Source: Pinus tabuliformis (taxonomy: Eukaryota; Streptophyta; Pinopsida; Pinales; Pinaceae). Taken from it: DNA of 64,000 nucleotides. A model generated the notes under the pieces. That model made no database searches, had not been told where the DNA came from, and was given only the letters and a program-made list of their open reading frames with translations. Below are positions 55,140-64,000 of the stretch, one piece after another (the stretch's first letter is position 1; every line of letters starts with the position of its first letter). The stretch is taken from contig CM062807.1 of the NCBI GenBank assembly GCA_031772625.1, positions 1,153,179,007-1,153,243,006 of the forward strand, read 5' to 3'. The position numbers and the translations under genes are program-made.

Positions 55140-55960
55140 ATCTACTTCAAAAGGGTCCAAGGTATGACTTTGCTTTTGGTTTTATATATTGATGGTCTAC
55201 TCTTGATTAGTAATGAGCCCCTGATGATCAAAATAAGAGGGAGATGGATTCTGAAACTTGAAATAATGAATCATGGCATGATGAATCGATTTCTGAAGTT
55301 TGGAAAGAAAAATCTATATTGCAAAGCTATTGAATAATTTTTGAAAAGTGGAAACGCAAATTCTTGGACACTCCAATTGAATTTCAAGTCGTGAAGAGAT
55401 AGTGTTGAAATTGACTTGGAAACCAACAGTTGATTCAAGAATTGATGTTTTGTTTTTTAACATCCTTCCGTATATATATATGATGTACTAAATTCATGAT
55501 TGAGCCACTTCATACACATTGAGTTGTCGCCAAGAACCCTTCAAGATACTTGCATTGGACGATCTATTTTTGGTCTGGAACATTCTTCCTATGATATGTG
55601 ACTACTTGGACGTACTGATGATTATTGGGATCATTATTAATGAGATGAGCACATTTGGGTGTTGCCTTAGTATGATATATGCCATGACATTTTTGGATGA
55701 AAGGTTTGTAGCTTTAAGCATGACTGAGGTTGAGTCTGATGTTTTTAGCATGGCGAGCTATGAGGCAGGATGAAGAATCTCTTTAGAGAGACGTTTGAAC
55801 AGGTTCTGGATATGACATGGATACATTGTGATGACAAAGAGTGGGAATTGATTGGCAAATAATCTCGTATATAGCTGGGACCGAGATACCTTCATATATT
55901 TAGAAAGTGTTGTTGTATGAGACAAGATTAGCCTTGTGGTTGGCACCTCCTTGAGAGGGA
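55140..55960 (+). pseudogene. Copia RT/RNase H remnant
   Basis: Traces of the RT active-site strand (VLYIDGLLLISNE, second Asp lost), then RNase H pieces EMSTFGCCLSMIYAMTFLDE and VALSMTEVESDVFSMASYE (compare STSG and ALST.EAEY in copia), then ETFEQVLDMTWIHCDD. The part ends near the purine-rich 'ccttgagagggaggatg' (55950-55966). It is a heavily decayed 3' end of another copia element, fused to the element B gag. Confidence 0.6.
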
Positions 55961-55966
55961 GGATGA

Positions 55967-56942
55967 CTATGGTATCATTTTTATGATATATATATTTTTG
56001 TTCTAATATGATATTTGATTTGATGTCCTATATGAACAGGAGATAGTTTTTATTGAGACATGATGATTACCATATATGAATATGATGATATGTTGTTGAT
56101 CTACAAAGAACATCGTTGATCAAGGAGACTGAGCTAGCTCCCCCCGTCCCCCCTATTTGATCTCCCAGGGTGTGGAATTGAGATGGGGGGCACCTGGGGT
56201 TGAGGGATCTCTAGACAATAGGGTATAACCCCTATCTGTTACCCATAGGGTTGGAGTAGTAGTTCCCCTATCTTGGTCTTTTCAAAGTATACCCCAATTG
56301 GCATCATACCCACGAGTTGGGCTTGTTGGGATTACCACTCCCTATTTGGCCAACAGCTTGAGAGTGTATTTGGGGTGTACAACCCAAGTTGATTATGATG
56401 CAGGTATTCTACCACATTACTATTGAGGGTCATTGTTGGGAAGATTTATACGCAATAGAATGGGTTGAGTAGTAGCTCCCCTATATCACCTATTGTTTGA
56501 TATGGAGTCGTAGATGTTTAGCTCCCCCATGAGATTTCGGGTTGAGATATGCTCCCCGATGTAGTTCTAGGTTGAGATGTGCTCCCTGATGATATGCTCT
56601 TCGATGATGATGCGGTTTATAGATTTAGCTCCCCGCTAATGTTTCCAGGGTGGCAGCATTGGGCTCCCCACTGGCAGATATTTTGGGTGGTAGCAATGCC
56701 TCCCTAATTGATAGAGGGTGGTAGATTGAGCTCCCCTTCGATGTCAAGTTCTTCTCCTTTTAGATTCGAGAATGTTCAGCATACGAGCAGGGACAATTAA
56801 GAGATAAGCAAGAATAAGCAAGAGATCAATCGAGATGAATAGTGACGATACGTGATGATGAGAAACATGTGATTGGATATGATTTGATGACAGGATTCAC
56901 GTGACATGATGCAGGTGGAATTCTCCCTAAGTTGAGAGGGAG
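55967..56942 (+). other. Non-coding stretch with repeated 'agctccc' phrases
   Basis: No gene. Phrases such as 'tgagctcccc' and 'tagctccccta' repeat from 56130 to 56750. The last bases, 'ctaagttgagagggag', are a purine tract for the LTR starting at 56943. Confidence 0.5.
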
Positions 56943-57840
56943 TGTTAAAATATGCAACTGTGGTCAAATTCCACTTATGACAGCTCATTTGATGAAGATG
57001 ATGATTGTAGTGACTTCTTTTTTTGATAGGACCAAAATCGACCTAAATATCACTCAAAATGGACAAGGGAAAGTATACTTATGAAGAAAATCCCACATGT
57101 GCATATTTGATAGGGTTGACCCTAAAGCAAAGTGGGCACCCTTGGAGGCTATAAATACAAGTGACTTCTACCTCATTTGGACATCATCATGAGACATTCT
57201 TCTATTCTCCTTCTTGGTTTTGGCTCGCACAGGTCTGAGGCACATTTACGGAGGATTAGGTTCGCTCGAAAATGAAATTGCAAAGTTTGAAGCTCGCATT
57301 TTTATTTTAGGGTTTTGGGCCTTAGTCACATGCACAAAACAGAGAGATCTCGACAACAGTCACTCGCTACCAAGCCCATCTATGTGACCAAAGCATCCCA
57401 ATCGCACACACAACTCATCCTCTGTGTGATTGGCATCTAGGGTTTCAAAATCACAGTCGCAAACTACAGTCGATGGTTTATAGGATCCACGGAGCGACTG
57501 GAATCTTCCCAGTCGCACGCGTGACTTCTCCTCCATGCAACCGGGAAACAAATGATGAAATTTCAATTGTCCAAATATTTCGCTCAGTGACCTCAGTGTT
57601 CGGCAATTGACCGCAGATAGTGACAGTGTATTACAGGTTTCAAAATCAAGGTTTTTAGTATAAGCATGATTGAGTTCATTTCATAGATATTGTTTAGTTG
57701 ATTTTTGTTGAATAGTTCTATGGATGAAGATGTGGATTAGTGTACTCTCATTTCTTGAATCATTTAATGACGATCTAATAAGAAGAAGAATTTGAAAGGG
57801 TTTTCCCCATAGTGGGTTTTGCCCAGGTCTCCGACCAATT
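56943..57840 (+). repeat. LTR-like sequence 2 (same family as 52488)
   Basis: It starts tgttaaaatatgcaac after the purine tract and has TATA box tataaata at 57150-57157. It shares a series of short blocks in the same order with 52488 onward but is too diverged to be its partner from one insertion. The right end is unresolved (57.84-57.90 kb). Confidence 0.6.
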
Positions 57841-57982
57841 GTTGATTTTTAATGTACCTTGGACAAGTGGTTTCCCATGGGTTAGTCTCTACCTAGGGAA
57901 AAGTGTCCAAAATAATTATTTTCCTAAGTGTGACTTTATAAATTTAAAGTGACTTTATAAGTGGTAAAGTCAATGTTAAATT

Positions 57983-58442
57983 TATTAGGATATTCCGACA
58001 CATAGGATATAGTTAAGTTCAACTTGGTCTAGTATAGAGTTAGGTTAGAGTTAGGTAAAGTGTGTTTCTTTACCGTTGTACATTTTGTAACTTACAATCC
58101 GACGGTCACGATATGTAGTGATCCGACGGTTCACTCTCACCTCGGTATTACCGACACTTGATCCGTGGCTTGACACCCGATTGGTCCATGAGTTCTATTT
58201 AAAGCGCATGGAGGGTCATTGTTCGGGTAATCCGTGCATGAGAGAAGCTTATGTAAATTTTCATTCTTTGATTAATAAATTGCCTGTAGTACCCACGTTG
58301 GGACAGGCCGTGGACTGTTTCCCTCCTTGCACTCTGAGGGTTTTAACCACGTCAAAAATACTGGTGTATTGATTTGAGATCTGGTTGTGAGCGGTGTCCT
58401 TTTGGTGTTCTTTCTGAGGAACTTACCCTGTAAATTCCTACA
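57983..58442 (+). repeat. 5' LTR of element F
   Basis: It starts TATTAGGATATT (G-to-A in the usual TG) and ends cctaca. The TATA-like tatttaaa is at 58196-58203. Differences from the 3' LTR are mainly transitions. Confidence 0.92.
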
Positions 58443-58455
58443 TGGTATCGGAGCT
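58443..58455 (+). other. Primer-binding site of element F
   Basis: TGGTATCGGAGCT directly after the LTR; 11 of 12 matches to the initiator-Met tRNA site. Confidence 0.9.
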
Positions 58456-59075
58456 ATTTGAGGGCCACGTCCGTTGGTGATCCAAATCTGAAGCCGGTAG
58501 AACTGCATGCGGCTGTCGTTTCCTAGATCTGCTGTTTCTGACTGCTTTCGGGCCGAGAGGACTGCTCTGTTGCGTTCGGAGCATCTGTTCCAGTGAGGAA
58601 ACCCTTTTGTTTCACGCGAAAAGGTTTCCGGTAGCCCTAGCTGCGTCATTTTTCAGATCGGGAGGTATACAGTGTTTTTTTTGCAGTTTACTGTTATTTT
58701 CTCTCTGCTTATTTCGGTTTCGGTTTATTTAGCCCTTTTTTTTACCGGATCTATACCTTTCATTTCTGTGTATGCTCTTTGCCCTGCGACTCTGTGCGAT
58801 CTGGGCAAATCAGAAACAGAAAGGAAGGATTTTTCTCATGCGTATGCTCTTTTCCCTGCACCTTAGTGTGATCTCGGAAAATCAGAAACATTGAGAAAAA
58901 TATTTAGTTTTTCGGCTAAAGCTAACTTTGAGATTTTTTTTTTTAAATTCTAGTTTTTTGGCTAAAGCTAACTTCGAGCCGCAAGGTTCGTTTTTCTTTG
59001 CATATTCGTGTTGGGTTTTGTGTTTTGTGTTTTGTAGGGAAAAAGAGCTTTCTCAAGGCAAGCACGCAAAGCAAG

Positions 59076-59121
<46 letters not shown>

Positions 59122-59338
59122 TTTTGTATAGATCAATTGGTTCAAAGCTATTTTAAGAGAGTAAAGGTCTTGGGTTCAAGTCTCCATTTTGTGAGGGCGG
59201 ATTTTTTCATTCCCGCACATTCGCGCTCTTTGCCAGCAACTTCAACAATTTTTTTTCAAAAAGCCATAACTTCTTCATCCGGAAGCCTTTTTCAGAGCCG
59301 TTTTTTTTAAAACCGCCTATTTTTTCGAGATCTATCCA
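58456..59338 (+). other. Leader of element F with a CT microsatellite
   Basis: No gene is seen. A (CT)n tract of about 36 bp lies at 59080-59116. The deletion junction to RT must be near 59340. Open frames here look accidental. Confidence 0.6.
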
Positions 59339-60613
59339 TTGGAACACTTACTTTCAGCATCTTCAGCTTCAGTTTCTTTAAAATGGGAAGTCCATCAGAT
59401 GGATGTTAAATCTGCCTTCTTGCATGGGGACTTGCAGGAAGAAATCTATATGGAACAACCCATTGGCTTCATACAAACAGACTCCAGCCTTGTTTGTCGA
59501 CTTAAGAAATCCCTTTATGGCCTCAAGCAAGCTCCTCGGGCTTGGTATGCCAAAATGGATAGCTTTCTTTTAGAATCTGGCTTTTCTAGGTGTCATTCTG
59601 ACAATACTGTCTACACGAAGAAAGTGGGCAACTCTCTTATCATCCTTGTTCTTTATGTTGATGATCTTATTCTTACTGGTAGTGATTCCAACCTTATAAA
59701 CCATGTGAAGTCCAGCCTCAAAAAGAAATTTGAAATGATAGACTTAGGACACTTACACTATTTTCTCGGTCTTCAAGTCTTGCAATCCCAGGAGGGTATT
59801 TTCCTTTCCCAGTCCAAGTATGCTTGTGATATTCTTCGTCATTTTCACATGGAAGACTGTAAGCCAGCCCCTTCTCCCTTTCAGTCTGGAGTCAAACTTT
59901 CAATCTCTTGTACTTCTCCTGAAGTTGATGCTACCTTATACCGTCAACTTGTCGGAAAACTCTTGTATTTAACCCATACTCGTCCTGATCTTTCCTTTGT
60001 TGTTGGCCTTGTTGCTCGTTTTATGCAAAACCCCCGTGAAAGTCATTGGAAAGCAGCTAAAAGAATACTTCGTTATGTTCGAGGTACAGTACAGTTTGGG
60101 ATTCATTACAGTGCCAAAGCAGCTCCTCTGTTAGTTGGTTTCACTGATTCTGATTGGGCTGGTGACCCTGATGATCGGAAGTCTACTGCCGGTTATGTCT
60201 TCACTCTTGGTTCAGGACCTATTACATGGGCTTGTAAGAAACAGGTTGCCATTTCTCTTTCGTCAGCAGAAGCAGAGTATCGTGGTGCCGTGGAAGCTAG
60301 TAAGGAAGCCTTGTGGCTTCGTCAGATCCTATCAAAGTTTGGCTTTGAGCAGCAGCATCCAACCACACTTTGGTGTGATAATCAAAGTGCCATTCAGCTA
60401 TGCAAAGATCCAGTCCAGCATCAGCGCAGCAAACACATTGAACTACACATGCACTTCATCAGAAAGCTCATTCATGACCATGTTCTTGAAGTGCAATATT
60501 GTCCAACAGATGATCAGGTTGCAGACATCTTCACAAAGGCTCTCACAGAGGCGAAGTTCACTAAACTTCGATATATGCTTGGAGTTCAGGAAGTTGTCAC
60601 TAAGGGGGGATAG
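59339..60613 (+). CDS. pol: RT (C-terminal two thirds) and RNase H of element F, intact frame
   Basis: The uninterrupted 424-codon frame begins without a convincing ATG and enters RT at [18 protein letters not shown]. It then has [18 protein letters not shown], the active site LVLYVDDLILTGS, and SWKAAKRILRYVRGT-type tail sequence. RNase H carries TDSDWAGDPDDRKSTAG, LSSAEAEYRGAVE and CDNQSAIQLCKDP, and the usual end ADIFTKALTEAKF. The upstream part of RT, the integrase, protease and gag are missing, so it is not an independent enzyme gene. Lack of any stop agrees with the near-identical LTRs: the insertion is recent, and the deletion probably preceded it. Confidence 0.88.
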   Translation: MEHLLSASSASVSLKWEVHQMDVKSAFLHGDLQEEIYMEQPIGFIQTDSSLVCRLKKSLYGLKQAPRAWYAKMDSFLLESGFSRCHSDNTVYTKKVGNSLIILVLYVDDLILTGSDSNLINHVKSSLKKKFEMIDLGHLHYFLGLQVLQSQEGIFLSQSKYACDILRHFHMEDCKPAPSPFQSGVKLSISCTSPEVDATLYRQLVGKLLYLTHTRPDLSFVVGLVARFMQNPRESHWKAAKRILRYVRGTVQFGIHYSAKAAPLLVGFTDSDWAGDPDDRKSTAGYVFTLGSGPITWACKKQVAISLSSAEAEYRGAVEASKEALWLRQILSKFGFEQQHPTTLWCDNQSAIQLCKDPVQHQRSKHIELHMHFIRKLIHDHVLEVQYCPTDDQVADIFTKALTEAKFTKLRYMLGVQEVVTKGG

Positions 60614-60683
60614 GCTCTAGTGCCTCCTTGCTTCTCCTATTGTGTCATATTTGTAAATCCTTCAATCCTATCCCAAGTTGTTC

Positions 60684-60694
60684 TTAAGGGGGGA
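60684..60694 (+). other. Polypurine tract of element F
   Basis: It reads taaggggggga-type sequence (taagggggga) before TGTTAGGATA. A second copy, ctaaggggggat, lies at 60600-60612, overlapping the end of the pol frame. Confidence 0.8.
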
Positions 60695-61154
60695 TGTTAG
60701 GATATTCCGACACATAGGATATAGTTAAGTTCAACTTGGTCTAGTATAGAGTTAGGTTAGAGTTAGGTAAAGTGTGTTTCTTTACCGTTGTACATTTTGT
60801 AACTTACAATCCGACAGTCACGATATGTAGTGATCCGACGGTTCACTCTCACCTCGGTATTACCGACACTTAATCTGTGGCTTGACACCCAATTGGTCCA
60901 TGAGTTCTATTTAAAGCGCATGGAGGGTCATTGTTCGGGTAATCCGTGCATGAGAGAAGCTTATGTAAATTTTCATTCTTTGATTAATAAATTGCCTGTA
61001 GTACCCACGTTGGGACAGGCCGTGGACTGTTTCCCTCCTTGCACTCTGAGGGTTTTAACCACGTCAAAAATACTGGTGTATTGATTTGAGATCTGGTTGT
61101 GAGCGGTGTCCTTTTGGTGTTCTTTCTGAGGAACTTACCCTGTAAATTCCTACA
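60695..61154 (+). repeat. 3' LTR of element F
   Basis: It runs from tgttaggatatt to attcctaca, the same length as the 5' LTR. Confidence 0.92.
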
Positions 61155-62263
61155 AAATTATAAAGTGAAAAGTGACTTTAGACATAGTACACTGTGGGTA
61201 CTTTCTCTAATGGGTGAGTTAAAAAATAGAAAAAAAGAATTAAATGCATATTTATTCTCATCCCTTGATCTAAATGAATCTGAGCCATTAGATCTTAAGG
61301 TTGCCCAAAATTCATTTAGGGAAACAAAAGTGGGAAAAAAAAGAGAGACTGCACTCATTCTTCATGAGAAGATTGGAGAAAGGACGCTGAGAGTTGGAGA
61401 AAAGTTCTGAATGAGAAATTTGTTGCAGCAAGTTGAAGGAGTGATTTTTGGGCATGGAAATCAAGAAATAGAAGACAACAAAAGGTACAGTACGAACATC
61501 ATTGAATGTTGTGAGCTTCACGCCGCTCGAGAGAATTTTTTGAAAAAAAATCATACAGTCCGTACAATACAATCGTATCTGTACAGTACATATTTTCAGC
61601 TTCAAGTGGGCATGGAAATCGAGGCAAAGTGGGCACGGTTTTCAAGGAGTTTTGGGCTGAAGAAATAAGCTGTATTCTGTTGTTTTGTTTTTTTGACAAA
61701 TGTATTTTTCCTAAACTTGAAACATAAATAAATTTGAAGAGCTCTCTAACAGGTTTTCCCTGGAGAAGATTAAGGGGTTTGCCTAGGTGGGTTTGCCTAG
61801 GTCTAAGTTGACCAAAAATCTCTGTGTATTTTTATGTGTGTTGCTAGTCTAGTTATGTCCATATTTATTTTCAGCATGTCTTGACAGTCCCATGTGTTTT
61901 ACTCTGAAAATTTCATTTCCATAATTCTATATGTTAAATGTACGCTTATGGGAAAGGGCATTTAATTGAATGGGAGTGATAAGGTGAAATTAAAACCAGG
62001 TTGGGAATGCAGGAAACATTTTTTTAGTCATCAAATTTCAACATGTTATCAGAGCTATATGCTGAAAATTGCAGTTTGAACAACAAACAGTAGTTTGGGA
62101 TAGCAAACGGTGGTTTGGACAACAAATTGAATTTTTGGATAGCAAACTGATATTTTGGGACAACAAGGTGAAATTTCACACAGACTGAACTTTTGGGACA
62201 TCAAGGTGTGTTGGAAAGTTCATTTCTCCATTTTATTGGTTTTGTAAATTTTGGACAGTAGCC

Positions 62264-62875
62264 ATGGCCGTGTTCTTAAGGATAGAGGACAGACTAGATG
62301 GGATATCCAACTATGTCGTTTGGAATGACAGAATTCAGACAGTGTTTGAGGAGGCAGCAGTTTGGGACATAGTGAAGAAAGTGGTTGTACCTCCTACTGT
62401 TGCAGATGAATTTGTTGATTTCACAAAAAATAATGCAAAGGCAAAAGGATTTTGATGGACAGTCTGAAGGATCATGTGGTTCCTCAGGTGAAAGGAAACA
62501 CATATGCATATCAGATGTGGACAGCTCTAACCACTCTCTATCAGAGTACCAATGAGAGCAAGATGATGGTACTTAAAGAACAATTGATGAACATTAGGAT
62601 GACAAAGGCTGAAAGTGTAGTTCATTATATTGGCAGGGTCAAACAGGTACGTGATGATTTGACTGCTATTGGTGAGGTAGTTGCAGCGACAGAGTTAGTC
62701 AAGGTCGCTGTGGCGGGACTTCCTAAGTCTTTGGAGGTCTTTGGAGATGTTGTTACCTCTAGGGAGAATCTTCCCAATTGGGACAGATTCTTCGATGATT
62801 GTGTGCAGCATGAGATACGGAAGACTAACAGTGATGGGGTGAAGATAGCAGATGAGGAGGATGTAGCCTTGAAAG
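62264..62875 (+). pseudogene. gag: Copia gag of element G, cut by the chromovirus insertion
   Basis: It starts MAVFLRIEDRLDGISNYVVW, the copia Gag N-terminal pattern, and has one stop after KAKGF. The UBN2-type region follows (QMWTALTTLYQSTNESKMMV, LKEQLMNIRMTKAESVVHYI, VAVAGLPKSLEVFGDVV). At 62876 it is interrupted by an LTR end; the downstream open frame there is LTR sequence. The rest of element G lies outside the window. Confidence 0.85.
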
Positions 62876-63165
62876 TGTTAGAAATTTATATTTCTAATTG
62901 CCAACTGTTTCTGAGAAATACACAGAAGTTTCTGTAATATATATTTAATTGATTTATAATATTTGAATGATAAATACAAGGCTGACGTGGTGCTCCTTTA
63001 ATAGGAGTTGACTGGCCATGCCTAATCAGAGAGACATGTCCTTTGGGACTAATGTCTCTTCATTTAACTAATTAATTGTTAATCAATTGACTATAATTAA
63101 TCATTTATTTATTTAGATGATATTTTAACATTTTAATCATTTTTATGAATTTAAATTCATAAAAT
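62876..63165 (-). repeat. 3' LTR of chromovirus H
   Basis: AT-rich, about 290 bp, with an inverted repeat at its end (ttagaaat...atttctaa). The purine tract CTTAAGGGGAAGGC lies at 63167-63180. The exact start is uncertain because no TG directly follows the tract. Confidence 0.6.
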
Positions 63166-63189
63166 TGCCTTCCCCTTAAGATGCTTTGT

Positions 63190-63668
63190 CCTCAAAACAT
63201 AGGTAGGTTTGGGTGTTGATGAACAAAACATTTTGATTCCTAAGACAATTCTTCCTCTGGTAACCTCTTCCATTTGATGAGGTAACCCTTTATTGTCTTG
63301 GACCGGAAAACCTTCTCTTGTGTACCGAGTATAACTTCAGGTTCAAGGACTATTCTTCCTTCTTCATCGGTCTTTGGTATTTATGTTTGTGCTATTTGGT
63401 TTTGCCCTAGTACTTTCTTGAGACTTGATACATGAAAGGTATTATGGATTCGACAATTATCAGGTAACTTTAATCCATAAGCCACACTAATTATTTTTTT
63501 GATTATCTGATACGGTCCATAATATTTAGGTGATAACTTATTCTTCCCCTGTTGTTTTAGATATACTTGCTTGTAAGGTTGGAGTCTAACAAAGACCCAA
63601 TCTCCCTCCTCGAACTCTCTTTCAGAGCGGTGTTGGTTGGCTTGTTGTTTCATTCTATTACGAGCCAT
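63190..63668 (-). pseudogene. pol: Integrase C-terminal GPY/F region and chromodomain-like end
   Basis: The frame at 63381-63668 has the post-catalytic integrase pattern REFEEGDWVFVRLQPYKQ, KLSPKYYGPYQIIKKI and IHNTFHVSSLKK. After a stop, other frames continue with EPEVILGTQEKVFRSK and KGYLIKWKRLPEEELS, then FVHQHPNLP, which is a chromodomain pattern; its conserved Trp after SxW is lost (TAG). The chromodomain in this family directs insertion to particular chromatin. Confidence 0.8.
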
Positions 63669-63677
63669 GGTTAGTTT

Positions 63678-64000
63678 TTATTTTAGTAAGTTGATGATAT
63701 TTTGACTTTCTCCTAGGTTGTCTTTAACTGCTGGTACCCTAGAATCAAGGAGTGCAAATTCTTTCCACCTAGGTGACTCGTAACCATATAAGGCTTGGAA
63801 AGGTGTCATCTTAGCTAACGTGTGGTACATGGTATTATCCCACCATTCTGCCAAGTGTAGCCACTGCGTCCATCTGTTTTGTTTATCTGTAACGAAACAA
63901 CGAAGATATGTTTCCAAGAATTTGTCAACTATTTCGGTTTGCCCATCTGTTTGTGGGTGATAGGTCAAACTCATGTTGAGGGATATTCCTTCTTGGTGGA
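63678..64000 (-). CDS. pol: Chromovirus integrase core, C-terminal part (partial)
   Basis: The frame reads MSLTYHPQTDGQTEIVDKFL with the catalytic Glu in QTE, then LETYLRCFVTDKQNRWTQWL and TPFQALYGYESPRW, classic Ty3/gypsy integrase. It continues beyond the window edge in the N-terminal direction. EWWDNT stands where EFxYNT-type sequence is usual. Confidence 0.85.
   Translation of the reverse strand, partial: HQEGISLNMSLTYHPQTDGQTEIVDKFLETYLRCFVTDKQNRWTQWLHLAEWWDNTMYHTLAKMTPFQALYGYESPRWKEFALLDSRVPAVKDNLGESQNIINLLK

Larger units (their letters stand above)
57983..61154 (+). mobile_element. Young internally deleted Ty1/copia element F
   Basis: The 460-bp LTRs differ by about five bases noted by eye, and flanks aaatt (57978-57982) and aaatt (61155-61159) are a perfect 5-bp duplication. 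Gag, protease, integrase and the start of RT are deleted. The leader runs into a 424-codon RT/RNase H frame. The purine tract taaggggggat appears before the 3' LTR. It sits inside the 5' LTR of element G. Confidence 0.92.
57841..62043 (+). repeat. 5' LTR of copia element G, interrupted by element F
   Basis: The end is clear: ...tttcaaca at 62043, followed by the primer site TGTTATCAGAGC (62044-62055, 11 of 12). The part before 57983 ('aaagtgactttataagtgg') joins 61160 onward ('ataaagtgaaaagtgactttag') once element F is removed. The start is not resolved (57841-57904). Confidence 0.65.
62876..64000 (-). mobile_element. Chromovirus (Ty3/gypsy) H, 3' end only
   Basis: The minus-strand element enters from the right edge with integrase, GPY/F-type domain, a chromodomain-like end, a purine tract and a 3' LTR ending TTTCTAACA at 62876. 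The five bases before it (gaaag) should be one target duplication; the other is outside the window. Confidence 0.8.

Noticed and set aside
58272..58649. 125-codon minus-strand frame across the LTR and leader of element F
   Set aside because: It spans an LTR boundary on the antisense strand; no homology pattern seen.
1..64000. tRNA, rRNA, CRISPR or organelle-derived segments
   Set aside because: No tRNA-like cloverleaf, rRNA-like block or regularly spaced palindromic repeats were noticed; the tRNA-like matches found are only primer-binding sites.

Overview
The window is intergenic DNA from a large, repeat-rich seed-plant nuclear genome. A gymnosperm is my guess, from the long, decayed, nested LTR elements and the absence of any ordinary host gene; the species cannot be fixed from sequence alone. 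Almost everything assignable is a retrotransposon or a remnant of one. No rRNA, tRNA, CRISPR or bacterial-type feature was found.

Layout. (1) 1-9948: two related minus-strand elements with copia-type priming sites and no pol. The inner one (196-5118) sits inside the 3' LTR of the outer one with a 5-bp target duplication. The outer copy has a copia-type gag only; both also carry a conserved, apparently intron-containing non-pol gene between gag and the polypurine tract. (2) 9949-31057: a decayed plus-strand Ty3/gypsy-like element (LTR, Pro-rich zinc-knuckle gag, protease, tandem arrays) split by a 13.7-kb minus-strand SIRE/Maximus-like Ty1/copia element (16042-29753). The copia gag is itself split by a 4372-bp segment (22622-26993) with a perfect AACTC/GAGTT duplication, TG...CA ends, no LTRs and an intact 511-codon gene of unknown function. 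The copia LTRs contain a fragment resembling a LEA protein gene. (3) 31058-42782: a 5' copia remnant, a 5'-truncated LINE with RNase H and poly(A), and a second full-length but decayed copia copy of the same family as the remnant. (4) 43135-52487, minus strand: a copia 3' end, then an element with gag, a D-E-G protease, a second zinc-knuckle protein and an RNase H, but no visible reverse transcriptase or integrase. (5) 52488-64000, mostly plus strand: two diverged members of one LTR family, a chimera of gypsy-like gag and copia RNase H remnants, then a copia element (G) whose 5' LTR holds a young copia deletion derivative (F, 57983-61154, TSD AAATT) and whose gag holds the edge of a minus-strand chromovirus (H).

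How the parts work together: the gag-only elements keep tRNA-iMet primer sites, polypurine tracts and LTR promoters, so they could have moved using proteins from autonomous relatives. Most coding parts are dead, often through G-to-A/C-to-T changes of the kind expected from cytosine methylation. The intact reading frames are the 511-codon gene in the nested segment and the 424-codon RT/RNase H frame in F. The best candidates for something undescribed are the 22622-26993 segment and the spliced accessory gene of the gag-only elements.
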